From the NCBI RefSeq assembly GCF_900091845.1, contig NZ_FMCI01000041.1:1-63406 (forward strand): a DNA stretch of 63,406 nucleotides, in the 5' to 3' direction. The stretch's first letter is position 1; every line of letters starts with the position of its first letter. Positions 50,550-61,353 of this stretch are shown piece after piece. The stretch comes from Streptomyces sp. SolWspMP-5a-2. GTDB taxonomy: Bacteria; Actinomycetota; Actinomycetes; Streptomycetales; Streptomycetaceae. The position numbers were made by a program, and so were the translations under genes. The notes beneath the pieces are model-generated. The model worked only from the letters and a program-made list of their open reading frames with translations. It was not told the origin of the DNA and searched no databases.

Positions 50550-51896
50550 CTAGTCCCGGTCGGCGGGCGCGGCGGGCGTCACCGGCTGCGCCGGGACCAC
50601 GTACGGGGCGACGCTGCGCAGTTTCTCGCAGGTCTCCTCCAGCTCCCGGGCGGGTGTGGACCCGGCGAGGATGCCGGCGCCCGCGCGCAGCCAGGTGCGG
50701 CCGTCCTCCTCGAAGACGCTGCGCAGCACCAGTGCGGCGTCCAGCGCCCCGTCGCTCTCCACCTGGAGGACCGCGCCGCTGTAGATGCCGCGGTGCCCCT
50801 CCTCCAGCCGGGTGATGCAGTCGTAGGCGGGGAGTTTGGGGATGCCGGAGGCGGTGACGGCGGGGAAGACGGCGCGCAGCGCGTCCCAGGCGGTGGCGTC
50901 GTCGGCCAGCAGGCCGTGCACGCTGGAGCCCAGGTGCTGCACGCTGCCGCGCTGGCGCACGCTCAGCAGGTCGCGCACCGAGACCGAGCCCGGCCTGCAC
51001 ACGGTCGCCATCTCCTCCTCGGCGAGTTTGACGGACAGCACGTGTTCGGAGATCTCCTTGGGATCGGCGAGGAGTTCGGCGCGCAGCCGCTCGTCCTCGG
51101 CGCCGCCGAAGCCGCGGGCGCGGGTCCCGGCGAGGGGCTGGGTGACGACCTCGCCGTCCGCGCTCACCTCGGCGACGGTCTCGGGGCTGAACCCGGCGAC
51201 CCGGCGCCCGGCGAGGTGCAGCAGGAAGGAGCGGGCGGGGGTGTTGTGGGTGCGGCCGTGGACGTAGGTGGCGACGAAGTCGACGGGGAACGGCACGGGG
51301 ACCGGCCTGGAGAGGATGACCTTCTGCAGGTCGGTGCCGGACCTGATCTCCTCGACGGCGCGGGCCACCATCTCCGGGTAGCGCCCGGAGGGGTCGGCGA
51401 CCTCGATCGGCCGGGGGTCGACGGGGGTGCGGGTGACGGGTTTGGCCAGCAGCTCCAGGACCGCGTCGAGCGTCTCCTGGTCGGCGCTGCGCACCTCGGC
51501 GGTCTCCTGACGGAACCTCACCTCGGTGTGCGGGACGACGAGATGGAGCAGATCGGCGTCCCCGGCGCGCTCGGGGTGGTCGGTGTGCAGATGGGAGAAC
51601 TCGAAGGCCATCCAGCCGTAGGCGGTCCAGCCCTCGGCGGGCGCCTTGGCCAGTTCCTCCCCCACCTGGCGGAGGGGGTGCGGCCCGAGCGGGGCCGCGG
51701 TCTCTTCGGCGAGCCATCTGCGCCGGACGCCCGAGCGCCCGGCGACGACCTCGCCCAGCGCTCCTCCGGCGAAGCGGAAGTCGCCCTCTCGTTCGTAGAC
51801 GACGTACTGGTCGAATAAGCCCGACTCCGCCAGTCTCGCGGCCAACAGGAGCGGTTCTCCCGGCAGTTCCGTCTCCGCGCTCCGATAACGCAGCAA
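50550..51896 (-). CDS. Salicylate synthase (MbtI/Irp9-type)
   Basis: A 448-residue chorismate-utilising enzyme that converts chorismate to isochorismate and then directly to salicylate. Matches to MbtI: GWMAFEF, LQKVILSRPV, HNTPARSFLLHL, QPLAGTRARG, DPKEISEHVLSVKLAEEE, RQRGSVQHLGSSV, FPAVTASGIPK, GIYSGAV and LRAGAGIL. The whole length fits MbtI/Irp9 (~450) rather than plain isochorismate synthase. It makes a separate isochorismatase or DhbA unnecessary. The best start is TTG 51896, with GGGAGG seven bases upstream. Codon 27 is TTA (51816-51818), suggesting bldA dependence. First gene of the operon with exporter and hydrolase, under iron box 5. Confidence 0.92.
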   Translation of the reverse strand: MLRYRSAETELPGEPLLLAARLAESGLFDQYVVYEREGDFRFAGGALGEVVAGRSGVRRRWLAEETAAPLGPHPLRQVGEELAKAPAEGWTAYGWMAFEFSHLHTDHPERAGDADLLHLVVPHTEVRFRQETAEVRSADQETLDAVLELLAKPVTRTPVDPRPIEVADPSGRYPEMVARAVEEIRSGTDLQKVILSRPVPVPFPVDFVATYVHGRTHNTPARSFLLHLAGRRVAGFSPETVAEVSADGEVVTQPLAGTRARGFGGAEDERLRAELLADPKEISEHVLSVKLAEEEMATVCRPGSVSVRDLLSVRQRGSVQHLGSSVHGLLADDATAWDALRAVFPAVTASGIPKLPAYDCITRLEEGHRGIYSGAVLQVESDGALDAALVLRSVFEEDGRTWLRAGAGILAGSTPARELEETCEKLRSVAPYVVPAQPVTPAAPADRD

Positions 51897-51914
51897 CGAA
51901 CAACCTCCCTGGAC

Positions 51915-51933
51915 TTAGGTTAACCTAACCTAA
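51915..51933. promoter_or_regulatory. Iron box 5 (salicylate synthase operon)
   Basis: TTAGGTTAACCTAACCTAA, a 19-bp iron box 18 bp upstream of the TTG start. It lies in the 248-bp divergent region shared with iron box 6. Confidence 0.9.
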
Positions 51934-52105
51934 TCGGGACTGACCCTAGCTCCGAGACGGGGGCCCGTCCAGGGCCGGTCTGGATCACATCCGGCGCCGG
52001 CCACCGCCCCGGCCTCCGGGCCGGGGTGCCGACACCCGCGATCACCTGCGCGATCGCAAGCGACGGCGGGTCCGGCACGGCCCCGGGCTTGACCGTGATC
52101 ACAGA

Positions 52106-52124
52106 TTAGGCAAGCCTTTCCTAA
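52106..52124. promoter_or_regulatory. Iron box 6 (salicyl-AMP ligase operon)
   Basis: TTAGGCAAGCCTTTCCTAA, a 19-bp iron box 20 bp upstream of the ATG at 52145. Confidence 0.88.
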
Positions 52125-52144
52125 ACCACAGGCGGGAGTTGGGC

Positions 52145-53765
<1,621 letters not shown>

Positions 53766-53776
<11 letters not shown>

Positions 53777-54824
53777 GGTCGCCACGGCGGCGGACGACGC
53801 GAAGGGCACGGACCGGGGGCCGCGCCGCCGGACCTCGACCCGGACCCTCGCGGTGCTCGGCGCGCTGCTGCTGCTCTGCGCGGCGGTCGCGCTCAGCCTC
53901 GCCGTCGGCTCCCGCTCGCTCTCCCTGCCGACCGTGCTGCACGCGCTGCTGCACGACGACGGCTCCACGGCGGGCTCGGTGATCTGGGACGTGCGGGTGC
54001 CGCGCACCCTCGCCGGGATCGCCGCGGGCGCCGCCCTCGGCGTCGCGGGCGCCCTCATCCAGGCCCTCACCCGCAACCCGCTCGCCGACCCGGGGCTGCT
54101 CGGCGTCAACGCCGGGGCGGCCACCGGCGTCGTGCTGTCCCTCACCGTCCTCGGCGTCACCAGCCTCTGGGCGTCGGTGTGGTTCGCGATGGCCGGGGCG
54201 GTGATCGCGGGGCTCCTCGCCCACTCGCTGGCCTCCGGCGGACGCGGCGGCGCCACCCCGGAACGGCTCGCGCTCGGCGGCGCGGTGGTCGCCGCCGTCT
54301 TCACCGGCGTGAGCCAGACCCTGATGCTGCTGGACGCGCAGGTCCTGGACCAACTGCGGTTCTGGAGCGTGGGATCGCTGGCCCGCGCCGACAGCGCCAC
54401 CCTCACCGCGGTCGGCCCGTTCATCGGCGCGGGGCTGCTGCTGGCGCTCGTGCTGGTCCGGCCGCTGAACGCGCTCGCCCTCGGCGACGACGCCGCCCGC
54501 GCCCTCGGCGCCCACCTGGACCGCACCCGCTTCCTCGGCCTGGTCGCCGTCACCCTGCTGTGCGGGGCCGCCACCTCGGCGGTCGGCCCGCTGGTCTTCG
54601 TCGGGCTCGCGGTGCCGCACATGGCGCGGATGATCGCCGGGGCCGACCAGCGCTGGACCCTGCCGCTCTCCCTGCTGCTGGCCCCCTCGCTGCTGCTGTT
54701 CGCGGACGTCCTCGGCCGGGTCGTGGTCCGCCCCGACGAACTCGACGCGGGCGTGGTCACGGCGGTCGTCGGCGCCCCCGTCTTCATCGCCCTGGTCCGC
54801 CACCGCCGGACGGTGGCCTCATGA
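53766..54824 (+). CDS. FecCD-type ferric-siderophore permease, subunit 1
   Basis: A 352-residue membrane protein with about nine to ten helices. Signature [20 protein letters not shown], then [20 protein letters not shown], and [14 protein letters not shown] near residue 280, all typical of BtuC/FecCD permeases. The GTG at 53766 overlaps the ligase stop. It forms a heterodimer with the next gene product and imports the ferric siderophore delivered by the 27304 lipoprotein. Confidence 0.93.
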
Positions 54825-55882
54825 CCTCCGGTACAGGCGTACCCGCGCGCACCCGGGTGGTCCGCAGCCCCTCGCGGCGGCTCTCGGTACGGATCGACGT
54901 GCGGACGCTGACCGTCTGCCTCACGGTGCTCGCCGCCACCGTCGGCGTCGGCGTACTCGCCCTGGGCACAGGGGAGTTCACCATCTCCCCGGCCGACGTG
55001 GTGCGCACCCTGCTCGGCAACGGCAGCGCGCGCACCGACTTCGTCGTCAACGAGCTGCGGCTGCCCCGGCTGCTCACCGGCATCCTGGTCGGTGCCGCGC
55101 TCGGGCTGAGCGGGGCGCTGTTCCAGAGCCTGTCGCGCAACCCGCTGGGCAGCCCGGACATCGTCGGCTTCACCTACGGCTCCGCCACCGGGGGTCTGCT
55201 GGTGGTGCTGGTCCTCGGCGGCACCAGCGGGCAGATCGCCTTCGGCGCGGTCGCCGGCGGGCTCGCCACCGCGTTCCTGGTGTACCTCCTGGCGTGGCGG
55301 CACGGTGTGCACGGCTACCGGCTGGTGCTGGTCGGCATCGGGGTCAGCGCCCTGCTCCAGGGCGTCAACGCCTACCTGCTGGCGCGGGCCCGTTTCACCC
55401 AGGCGGCGCAGGCGATGGTCTGGCTCAACGGCAGCCTCAACGGCCGCGACTGGGGCGACGTCCGGCCCGCCGCGGTCGGACTCCTCGTGGTGCTGCCGCT
55501 GGTGGCACCGGTGGCGAGCCGCCTGCGCGTCCTGGAGATGGGCGACGACGTGGCGGGCGGGCTCGGGGTCTCCGTGCAGCGCACCCGCCTGGTGATCCTC
55601 GTCCTGGCCACGGCCGCGTGCGCGGTGGCGACGGCCGCCGCGGGCCCGGTCCCGTTCGTGGCGCTCATCGCCCCGCAACTGGCCCGCCGCCTCACCCGCG
55701 CCCCAGGACCCAACCTCGCGGCCGCCACCTGCGCGGGCGCCCTCCTGGTGGTCACCGCCGACTTCGCCTCCCAACGCGTCCACGAGACGGCCCAGTTGCC
55801 GGTGGGCGTGGTGACGGCGGTGGTCGGCGGCGTCTACCTCGGGGTGCTGCTGCGCCGTCAGCGCAAGGCGGGCCGGGTCTGA
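54821..55882 (+). CDS. FecCD-type ferric-siderophore permease, subunit 2
   Basis: A 353-residue membrane protein. Signature LRLPRLLTGILVGAALGLSG, LFQSLSRNPLGSPDIVGFTY, and PVPFVALIAPQLARRLTR near residue 285. ATG 54821 overlaps the previous stop by 4 bp. No ATPase gene follows; the next gene is convergent 7 bp away, so the ATP-binding subunit must be encoded elsewhere. Confidence 0.93.
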   Translation: MTSGTGVPARTRVVRSPSRRLSVRIDVRTLTVCLTVLAATVGVGVLALGTGEFTISPADVVRTLLGNGSARTDFVVNELRLPRLLTGILVGAALGLSGALFQSLSRNPLGSPDIVGFTYGSATGGLLVVLVLGGTSGQIAFGAVAGGLATAFLVYLLAWRHGVHGYRLVLVGIGVSALLQGVNAYLLARARFTQAAQAMVWLNGSLNGRDWGDVRPAAVGLLVVLPLVAPVASRLRVLEMGDDVAGGLGVSVQRTRLVILVLATAACAVATAAAGPVPFVALIAPQLARRLTRAPGPNLAAATCAGALLVVTADFASQRVHETAQLPVGVVTAVVGGVYLGVLLRRQRKAGRV

Positions 55883-55888
55883 CCCGGA

Positions 55889-56872
55889 TCAGCCGCCGAG
55901 GGAGCCGAGCCAGTCGATCAGGAGGCGGTTGGTCTCCTCGGGGCGCTCCTGCTGGAGCCAGTGGCCGCAGCCGTCCAGGAGGTGCGAGGCGGTGAGACCG
56001 GGCAGGGTCTCGGGGTACGCCGCGATCGCGTCGGCGAGCCAGGTGGTGGAGGCGTCCCGGTTCCCGCCGATGAACAGCGACGGCTGGCGGACCGGGGCGC
56101 CGTGGTGGTCGGCGAGGTCCGCCCAGTCCCGGTCCATGTTCCGGTAGCGGTTGAGCGCGCCGGTCATGCCGCTGCGCTCGAACTCGCCCGCGTAGACGTC
56201 GAGTTCGGCCTCGGAGAGCCAGTGCGGCAGCCGTTCGCGGGGGAACCGCTCACGGAGGGTGCCGCCGGGGCTGACGAAGTGCGGGTCGGGGGCGCCCTGT
56301 TCGGGCATGGTGTCGGCGGACAGGGCCGCGTAGAAGCCGCCGAGCCAGCCCCGGACATCGGGCTCGATCTCCGCCTCGGCGCGGCCGGGACGCTGGAAGT
56401 AGGAGACGTAGAACTCCTCAGGACCGCCCATCGCCGCGAACACCTCGCTGGGCTTCGGGCCGCCGGGCGGGGTGTAGGGCACGCTGAGCAGGCCGACCGC
56501 GCTGAAGACGTCGGGGCGCAGCAGCGCGGAGGTCGCGGCGACGGTCGCGCCCCAGTCGTGGCCGACGATCACCGCGGACCGCTCCCCGAGCGCCTCGACG
56601 ACGGCGACGTTGTCCGCCACCAGGTCGCGCAGCCGGTAGGCGTCCACCGCGTCGGGCTTGGAGGACCGTCCGTAGCCGCGCACGTCGAGGGCGGCCGCGC
56701 GGTATCCGGCGGCGGCGAGGGCGGGGAGCTGCGCGCGCCAGGAGTACCAGGACTCGGGGAATCCGTGCACGAGCAGCACGAGCGGTCCCTCGCCCTGCTC
56801 GACGAGGTGGGTGCGGCCGGCCGGGGAGGGCACCAGCCGGTGGGTGCGGTCGGCGTCCGATGGCTGCGGCAT
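55889..56872 (-). CDS. Epoxide-hydrolase-like alpha/beta hydrolase
   Basis: A 327-residue soluble hydrolase with HGFPESWYSWRAQ (oxyanion motif), DVRGYGRSSKP, nucleophile motif GHDWGATVAA (Asp near 108) and the C-terminal catalytic His in GCGHWLQQERP (near 302). An Asp in GHDWG means it acts as an epoxide hydrolase or haloalkane dehalogenase rather than as an esterase. ATG 56872 has GGAGGAA upstream. It is convergent with the siderophore permeases and has no iron box, so it is probably outside the siderophore regulon. Confidence 0.88.
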   Translation of the reverse strand: MPQPSDADRTHRLVPSPAGRTHLVEQGEGPLVLLVHGFPESWYSWRAQLPALAAAGYRAAALDVRGYGRSSKPDAVDAYRLRDLVADNVAVVEALGERSAVIVGHDWGATVAATSALLRPDVFSAVGLLSVPYTPPGGPKPSEVFAAMGGPEEFYVSYFQRPGRAEAEIEPDVRGWLGGFYAALSADTMPEQGAPDPHFVSPGGTLRERFPRERLPHWLSEAELDVYAGEFERSGMTGALNRYRNMDRDWADLADHHGAPVRQPSLFIGGNRDASTTWLADAIAAYPETLPGLTASHLLDGCGHWLQQERPEETNRLLIDWLGSLGG

Positions 56873-57042
56873 GGTTCCTCCGGGGGCGTGGGCGCGGTCG
56901 CGCGCGGCCGGGATCTGCGGTCGGGCGGCCCCGGTCACGCGGACCGGGGCCGCGACCGATCATCCGGCGCGGGCCGCGCAGGACACGACATCCGTTGCCG
57001 TTCCGGCAAAAAGACCCCCGGGAGTGGGGCCGTCCGGGCAGG

Positions 57043-58158
57043 TCAGGGCGTCCGGACGGCCCGGCCGCCGGTGCCGGGCCGACGCGAGGTGCGCAGGGCG
57101 CCGACCGTCCTGAGCAGACGGTCGGCGGGTTCCCGGAGCCCGGGGTGGGCGTTGACCGTGTTGCGCAGGCCGCGCACCGGACGGCGCCACATCCGGTGCG
57201 CGGCGGAGACGGGGTGCGGGCGGCTGACGAAGCCCTCGCCGACCCGCAGCTCACGGGTCTTGAGCCAGTCCTTGTACTCCTTGTCGCCGCGCCCGAGGTC
57301 CAGCAGCGTCACCCCGCTCCGGCTCGCCGCCTCGGCGGTCCGCAGGTGCATCATCAGGCCGGGCGAGTAGTAGTGCAGGTCGGGGTCGTAGGCGGTGAAC
57401 CAGGCGGCGAGGACCGTGCGCGAGCGGGGCCCGAAGTGGGCGGCGACCGGCCGGTCCCCCGCGTACAGCACGGACAGGACGCCGGTGAAGTGCTCCTCGC
57501 GGACGTCGAAGAGGTGGTCGACCAGGTCGACTATCCAGGGCCGGGCGAACCGGTCCATGCGGCCGGTCCTGCGGTACTGGGCGGACTTCCAGCGCATCAG
57601 GGTGCGCAGCAGCCGCGGGTCCCGCTCGTCGAAGACGAACCGGAACGGGCCGATGTCGCGCCCGAGGCGGCGTTCCTTCTTCAGGGTCGTCTTGGCGAGC
57701 CCGGGGTAGGCGCCGCGCAGCCACTGCGGGTACCCGCTCTCGTCGGGCTTCAGGTCGACGACCGGGGAGGCGAACAGCCCCGTCACCTGTCGCGCGAACG
57801 GCCGCTGCTCCTCGACCAGGTGGTCGAACTCGAACAGCGAGAGTCCGCAGGCGCGCAGCAGGTCGCGCGCGTCCCAGGTGACGCCGGGCCGGTGCACCAG
57901 GGCCTGGCAGTCGGAGAGGCCGAGCCCGATGGCCCGGCCGACGCCGAGCGCGTTGCGCTCGTAGGGGAGGAAGCCGACCGGTTCGCCGTCCTCGCGCAGC
58001 ACGGCGAACCGGGCCCCGTCCTTGTGCCGGGCGACCCCGCTCGCGAACTCCGGTGCCAGAAAGGGGTTGGCGTACTCGGGCGACTCGTCCATCGCCCGGT
58101 GCCACGCGTCCCGCAACGCGTCGTCGAGTTCGTCGAATCGGTGGATCGTCACGTCCAC
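57043..58158 (-). CDS. GNAT/BioF2-like acyltransferase family protein
   Basis: A 371-residue protein of the BioF2-like (CelD/FemAB-related) GNAT group. The C-terminal half has GVLSVLYAGDRPVAAHFGPR (near 220) and YYSPGLMMHLRTAEAASRSG, the usual acyl-donor fold. The N-terminal half is a second, divergent GNAT-like half. Relatives are found in polysaccharide and cell-surface pathways. Substrate unknown. GTG 58158 chosen; 58152 is an alternative. Confidence 0.7.
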   Translation of the reverse strand: MDVTIHRFDELDDALRDAWHRAMDESPEYANPFLAPEFASGVARHKDGARFAVLREDGEPVGFLPYERNALGVGRAIGLGLSDCQALVHRPGVTWDARDLLRACGLSLFEFDHLVEEQRPFARQVTGLFASPVVDLKPDESGYPQWLRGAYPGLAKTTLKKERRLGRDIGPFRFVFDERDPRLLRTLMRWKSAQYRRTGRMDRFARPWIVDLVDHLFDVREEHFTGVLSVLYAGDRPVAAHFGPRSRTVLAAWFTAYDPDLHYYSPGLMMHLRTAEAASRSGVTLLDLGRGDKEYKDWLKTRELRVGEGFVSRPHPVSAAHRMWRRPVRGLRNTVNAHPGLREPADRLLRTVGALRTSRRPGTGGRAVRTP

Positions 58159-58795
58159 GTCAGATCATCCGCCCTTCCACAGGCTCCGCGAGGAACGCTC
58201 CGGCCGCGGTACCGGCCGACGGGGCGTGTGGACCCCTGCTCATGGATCGCATCGGCGACCACTCCCCCCGTGACACGCTGACCCGCTGACCCGCGCACTC
58301 CGTGGCGCCGTCCCCCGCCCGCGGCCCGGCAGGCCGGACCAAACGTGGCGAAACAGCACGCACGTTGTCAAGAGTGCCAGTCCGCGCGGCCCGCCGGGGG
58401 CGGGACGGCCCGATCCGCGGCGGCCGGTCCGGCCGGGTGAGAAGGAGGTAGGGAAGCGGTATGACGGCGTCGGCGTAGGGTCGCTGAGCGGTGCGGGCGG
58501 GTCCCCCGGGCGGGCGAGCCCGGACGGTCCGTGCGTCCCGCGCGGGCCCCGGGTCCGGCGACCGCGGGGAGCGACGCGGCCGACGTCGACGCACCGGTCC
58601 TGACCGCGCGGAGAGCCGGTCGGGCCGGGCGGCGAACCGGGCGGGAACGGGGGACGAACCGGTCGGGAACGGGCGCGCCGGTTCTGTCCGCCGCGCCGTT
58701 CGTTCCGTCGGCCCGTGTCGCCCGCACCGTCCGTGTCACCCAGGTCGCCCGTGTCATCCGTGTCGTCCGTGTCATCCGTGGAGGTGTGTGGAGTC
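58159..58795. other. Long intergenic region
   Basis: 637 bp between the divergent GNAT-like gene and ctaG. It contains duplicated gctgacccgctgacccgc (about 58275), a five-codon open reading frame (58461-58478) behind a perfect GGAGG, and short Ser/Val-coding tandem repeats of gtgtcatccgt type near 58740-58780. Promoters are presumed but not identified. No tRNA or coding gene is convincing. Confidence 0.4.
58461..58478 (+). CDS. Possible leader peptide MTASA
   Basis: ATG-ACG-GCG-TCG-GCG-TAG, preceded by aaggaggt 11 bases upstream, a near-perfect anti-16S match. It sits about 320 bp before the CtaG start. The strong ribosome site could be chance; no attenuator hairpin is evident. Confidence 0.2.
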   Translation: MTASA

Positions 58796-59776
58796 GTGGG
58801 GAGTCCGCCGGAACTCACCGTGGGGCGGCTGCTGTCCACCTGGCGGCTCGATCCGCCCGCGCTGCTGCTGGTGGTGCTCCTCGGCGGGCTGTACGGCTGG
58901 GGCGTGCTGCGGCTGGCGCGCCGGGGCGAGCGGTGGTCCGCGGCGCGTACGGCCGCGTTCGCGGGGGCCGGGCTCGGCACGCTGGTGACGGCCACGATGT
59001 CGTCGCTCGCCGTCTACGACCGGGTGCTGTTCTGGCCCGCGGCGCTCCAGAACGTCCTGCTCGACCTGGTCGCGCCGCTCGGCCTGGCGCTGGGCGATCC
59101 GCTGCGGCTGGCCCTGCGGGCGCTGCCCGAGCCGTCGGCGCGGCGGCTGCGGCGGGTGCTGACCGGACGTCCGGTGCGGCTGCTCACCTTCCCGCTGGTC
59201 AGTACGGCCCTGGTGCTGGGCACCGAGCTGGCCGTCTACTGCACGCCGTACTTCGCGACCGCGCTGCGGGTCGACGCGCTGCACCAGGTGCTGTACCTCC
59301 ATCTGCTGGTGGCGGGCTGCCTGTTCGTGGTGCCGGTCCTCACCCGTGAGGAGGCGCTGCCCGCCTGGTGCACGCATCCGGTGCGGGCGGCCCTGGTCTT
59401 CCTGGACGGGATCGTCGACGCCGTCCCGGGCATCGTCGTCCTCACCCGCGGCACCCTGATCGCCGGGGCCTGGTACGGGCGTCACCACCCGGCCTGGTCC
59501 CCCGACGTCCAACACGACCAGCAGCTCGGCGGCGGCGCGATGATCGGCGTGGCGGAACTGGTCGCGCTGCCGTTCCTGCTGGCCGTCCTCGTCCAGTGGG
59601 CCCGCGCGGAACGCTCCGGGACGGCCGCCCTCGACCGCCGTCTCGACCGGGAGCTGGTCCCGGCGCCGCCCTCGCCGTCCGCGCCGCCGTCCGCGCCCGG
59701 GGCGGGCGACCGGGTGCGGCCGTGGTGGGAGACGGAGGACGGCGAGGTCGCCAGACGGCTGCGCCAGGGACGGTGA
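58796..59776 (+). CDS. CtaG-like cytochrome c oxidase assembly membrane protein
   Basis: About 326 residues with seven hydrophobic helices; typical caa3_CtaG features are RVLFWPAALQNVLLDLVAP, a HxxLYLHLLVAGCLFVVPVL helix (near 175) and GAMIGVAELVAL near the C-terminus. CtaG-type proteins assist copper insertion in heme-copper oxidases of Gram-positive bacteria. The start is uncertain: GTG 58796 follows GGAGG at 11 bases; an upstream GTG at 58715 would add a repetitive Ser/Val stretch with no match to the family. The C-terminal tail is Pro/Ala-rich. Confidence 0.85.
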   Translation: MGSPPELTVGRLLSTWRLDPPALLLVVLLGGLYGWGVLRLARRGERWSAARTAAFAGAGLGTLVTATMSSLAVYDRVLFWPAALQNVLLDLVAPLGLALGDPLRLALRALPEPSARRLRRVLTGRPVRLLTFPLVSTALVLGTELAVYCTPYFATALRVDALHQVLYLHLLVAGCLFVVPVLTREEALPAWCTHPVRAALVFLDGIVDAVPGIVVLTRGTLIAGAWYGRHHPAWSPDVQHDQQLGGGAMIGVAELVALPFLLAVLVQWARAERSGTAALDRRLDRELVPAPPSPSAPPSAPGAGDRVRPWWETEDGEVARRLRQGR

Positions 59777-59799
59777 CGGTGAGCCCGGCGGGCTCACCG
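59777..59799. terminator. Terminator hairpin between convergent genes
   Basis: A 10-bp perfect stem (CGGTGAGCCC and its complement) with loop GGC begins directly after the ctaG stop and lies between the ctaG-like gene and the lipid kinase, which converge. Confidence 0.85.
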
Positions 59800-59816
59800 T
59801 GATCTCCCGGTGCCGT

Positions 59817-61181
59817 CTAGGACGGGCGGGAGCGGGAGTGGCGGGCGGGGACCGCCGTGCGGCTCACCGCCGCCGCGAGCTTGCGCAGCCGCCGCCAGTC
59901 CATCCGGGGCGGCAGGTCGGGGACGCCGGGGCGCTCGCGCGGGACCCGGACGCGCAGCGCGCGGCGCACCACGCGGCAGCGGACGGGCGCCCGCAGGGTG
60001 ATGGCCTCACCGTCCAGGCCCACCTCCAGGGTCGGTTCGTCGGCCTCGATCACCACCTCGGGCGCGGTGAGCTTGCCGAAGCCCTGCGGCTGCGGGTCGA
60101 GGAGGAGTTCGGCGGCGTCCACCGCGCTGTCCACCTTGAGGGCGAGGACGCCCAGGGTGCCGGAGTTCAGCCGCTCGCGGCGGCCGAAGCCGAGCGGGTC
60201 GTCGGTGCGGTACGGGTTGTTGCTGACGAGCACGGCCTGCGGGTCGGCGAAAGTGGTGGCACCGGCCCTGACGGTGAGCCGGGGGCCGCGCTCCCGCGAC
60301 AGCAGGTCGGGCAGGAGTTCGAGCGCGGTGCCCACCTTGGAGTCCCGGTAGCCGGGGCTCTGCACGACCGCGCCGTAGACCCCGAAGGACGCGTTGTTGA
60401 CGAACGGGCGGTCGTCCGCGAACCCGAGGTCGACCCGGAGTTCGACGCCGTCGGTGAGCGCGTCCAGACAGGCAGCGGGGTCGTCCCGGTCGAGGCCGAG
60501 GTCCATCGCGAAGTGGTTGCGGGTCCCGGCCGAGATCACCAGGAACGGCAGCCCGTGCTCCGCGGCGACCGCGGCCACCAGCGCCTGGGTGCCGTCGCCC
60601 CCGGCCACCCCGAGCAGGTCGGCGCCGTCGGCCACCGCGGCCCGCGCCAGCGCCTCGACGTCCTGGTGCTGCTCCGGGTCGAGCAGCACCACCTCGGCGC
60701 CGAGGCTCTCCGCCTTCTCCCGCACCCCGAACTTCTCCACCTTGCCGCCGCCCGAACGCGGGTTGAGCAGCAGGAACGGGCGCTCGGGCGGGGGCGTGCG
60801 GTACTCCTTGACGCGGATCCGGCGCAGCCCCGTGGTGCGCAGCGCGTACCGCCCGCTGGCGACCGCGCCGCACCAGAGCGCGGCGGACGCCAGCAGCACC
60901 AGGAGCAGGTGGGCGCCGGCGAAGAGGACGATCACGCCGACCGGCGCGGCGACGGCGAGGACGGCCGCCGCGATCCGGGCCACGCCCCGGCGCGAGAGCA
61001 CCCACCAGAGGGCGACGGCGGTCAGCGCGAGACCGACCACGCCGACCGCGAGCAGCAGGACGCCCGTCAGGCCCCCGTAGAGGAGGGGCAGCACGGCGGC
61101 GAGGGCGGCCGCGACGAGGGCGCCGCGCGCGGCCCACGCCTGCCGATGGTGCGACCGCTCGGCGCCCGTCACGGAATACAC
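59817..61181 (-). CDS. Diacylglycerol-kinase-family lipid kinase with membrane anchor
   Basis: A 454-residue protein. The N-terminus has about three to four hydrophobic helices (residues about 20-105). The kinase domain (about 130-400) contains the nucleotide loop LLLNPRSGGGK and the catalytic-loop motif GVAGGDGTQALV (near 195), the DAGK_cat signature. DgkB/YegS-like enzymes phosphorylate diacylglycerol, sphingoid bases or other lipids. The GTG at 61181 has GGAGGA upstream; a GTG at 61172 is a second choice. The extra N-terminal transmembrane helices are more than YegS has. Confidence 0.85.
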   Translation of the reverse strand: MYSVTGAERSHHRQAWAARGALVAAALAAVLPLLYGGLTGVLLLAVGVVGLALTAVALWWVLSRRGVARIAAAVLAVAAPVGVIVLFAGAHLLLVLLASAALWCGAVASGRYALRTTGLRRIRVKEYRTPPPERPFLLLNPRSGGGKVEKFGVREKAESLGAEVVLLDPEQHQDVEALARAAVADGADLLGVAGGDGTQALVAAVAAEHGLPFLVISAGTRNHFAMDLGLDRDDPAACLDALTDGVELRVDLGFADDRPFVNNASFGVYGAVVQSPGYRDSKVGTALELLPDLLSRERGPRLTVRAGATTFADPQAVLVSNNPYRTDDPLGFGRRERLNSGTLGVLALKVDSAVDAAELLLDPQPQGFGKLTAPEVVIEADEPTLEVGLDGEAITLRAPVRCRVVRRALRVRVPRERPGVPDLPPRMDWRRLRKLAAAVSRTAVPARHSRSRPS

Positions 61182-61353
61182 AGGATCCTCCACCCCGGGA
61201 ATCAACGAACACGCAGGTACACGTCGGACCCCCGTCGGGCGACGGGGGCGCCCCAAGCTCTCACGGCCCGACGTCCGAGCACCGGATACCCCGGCGTCCG
61301 GCGCCTAGTCGCGCACTCTTTTCACCCCCTGCGGTATGTGACATGGTACTGGC

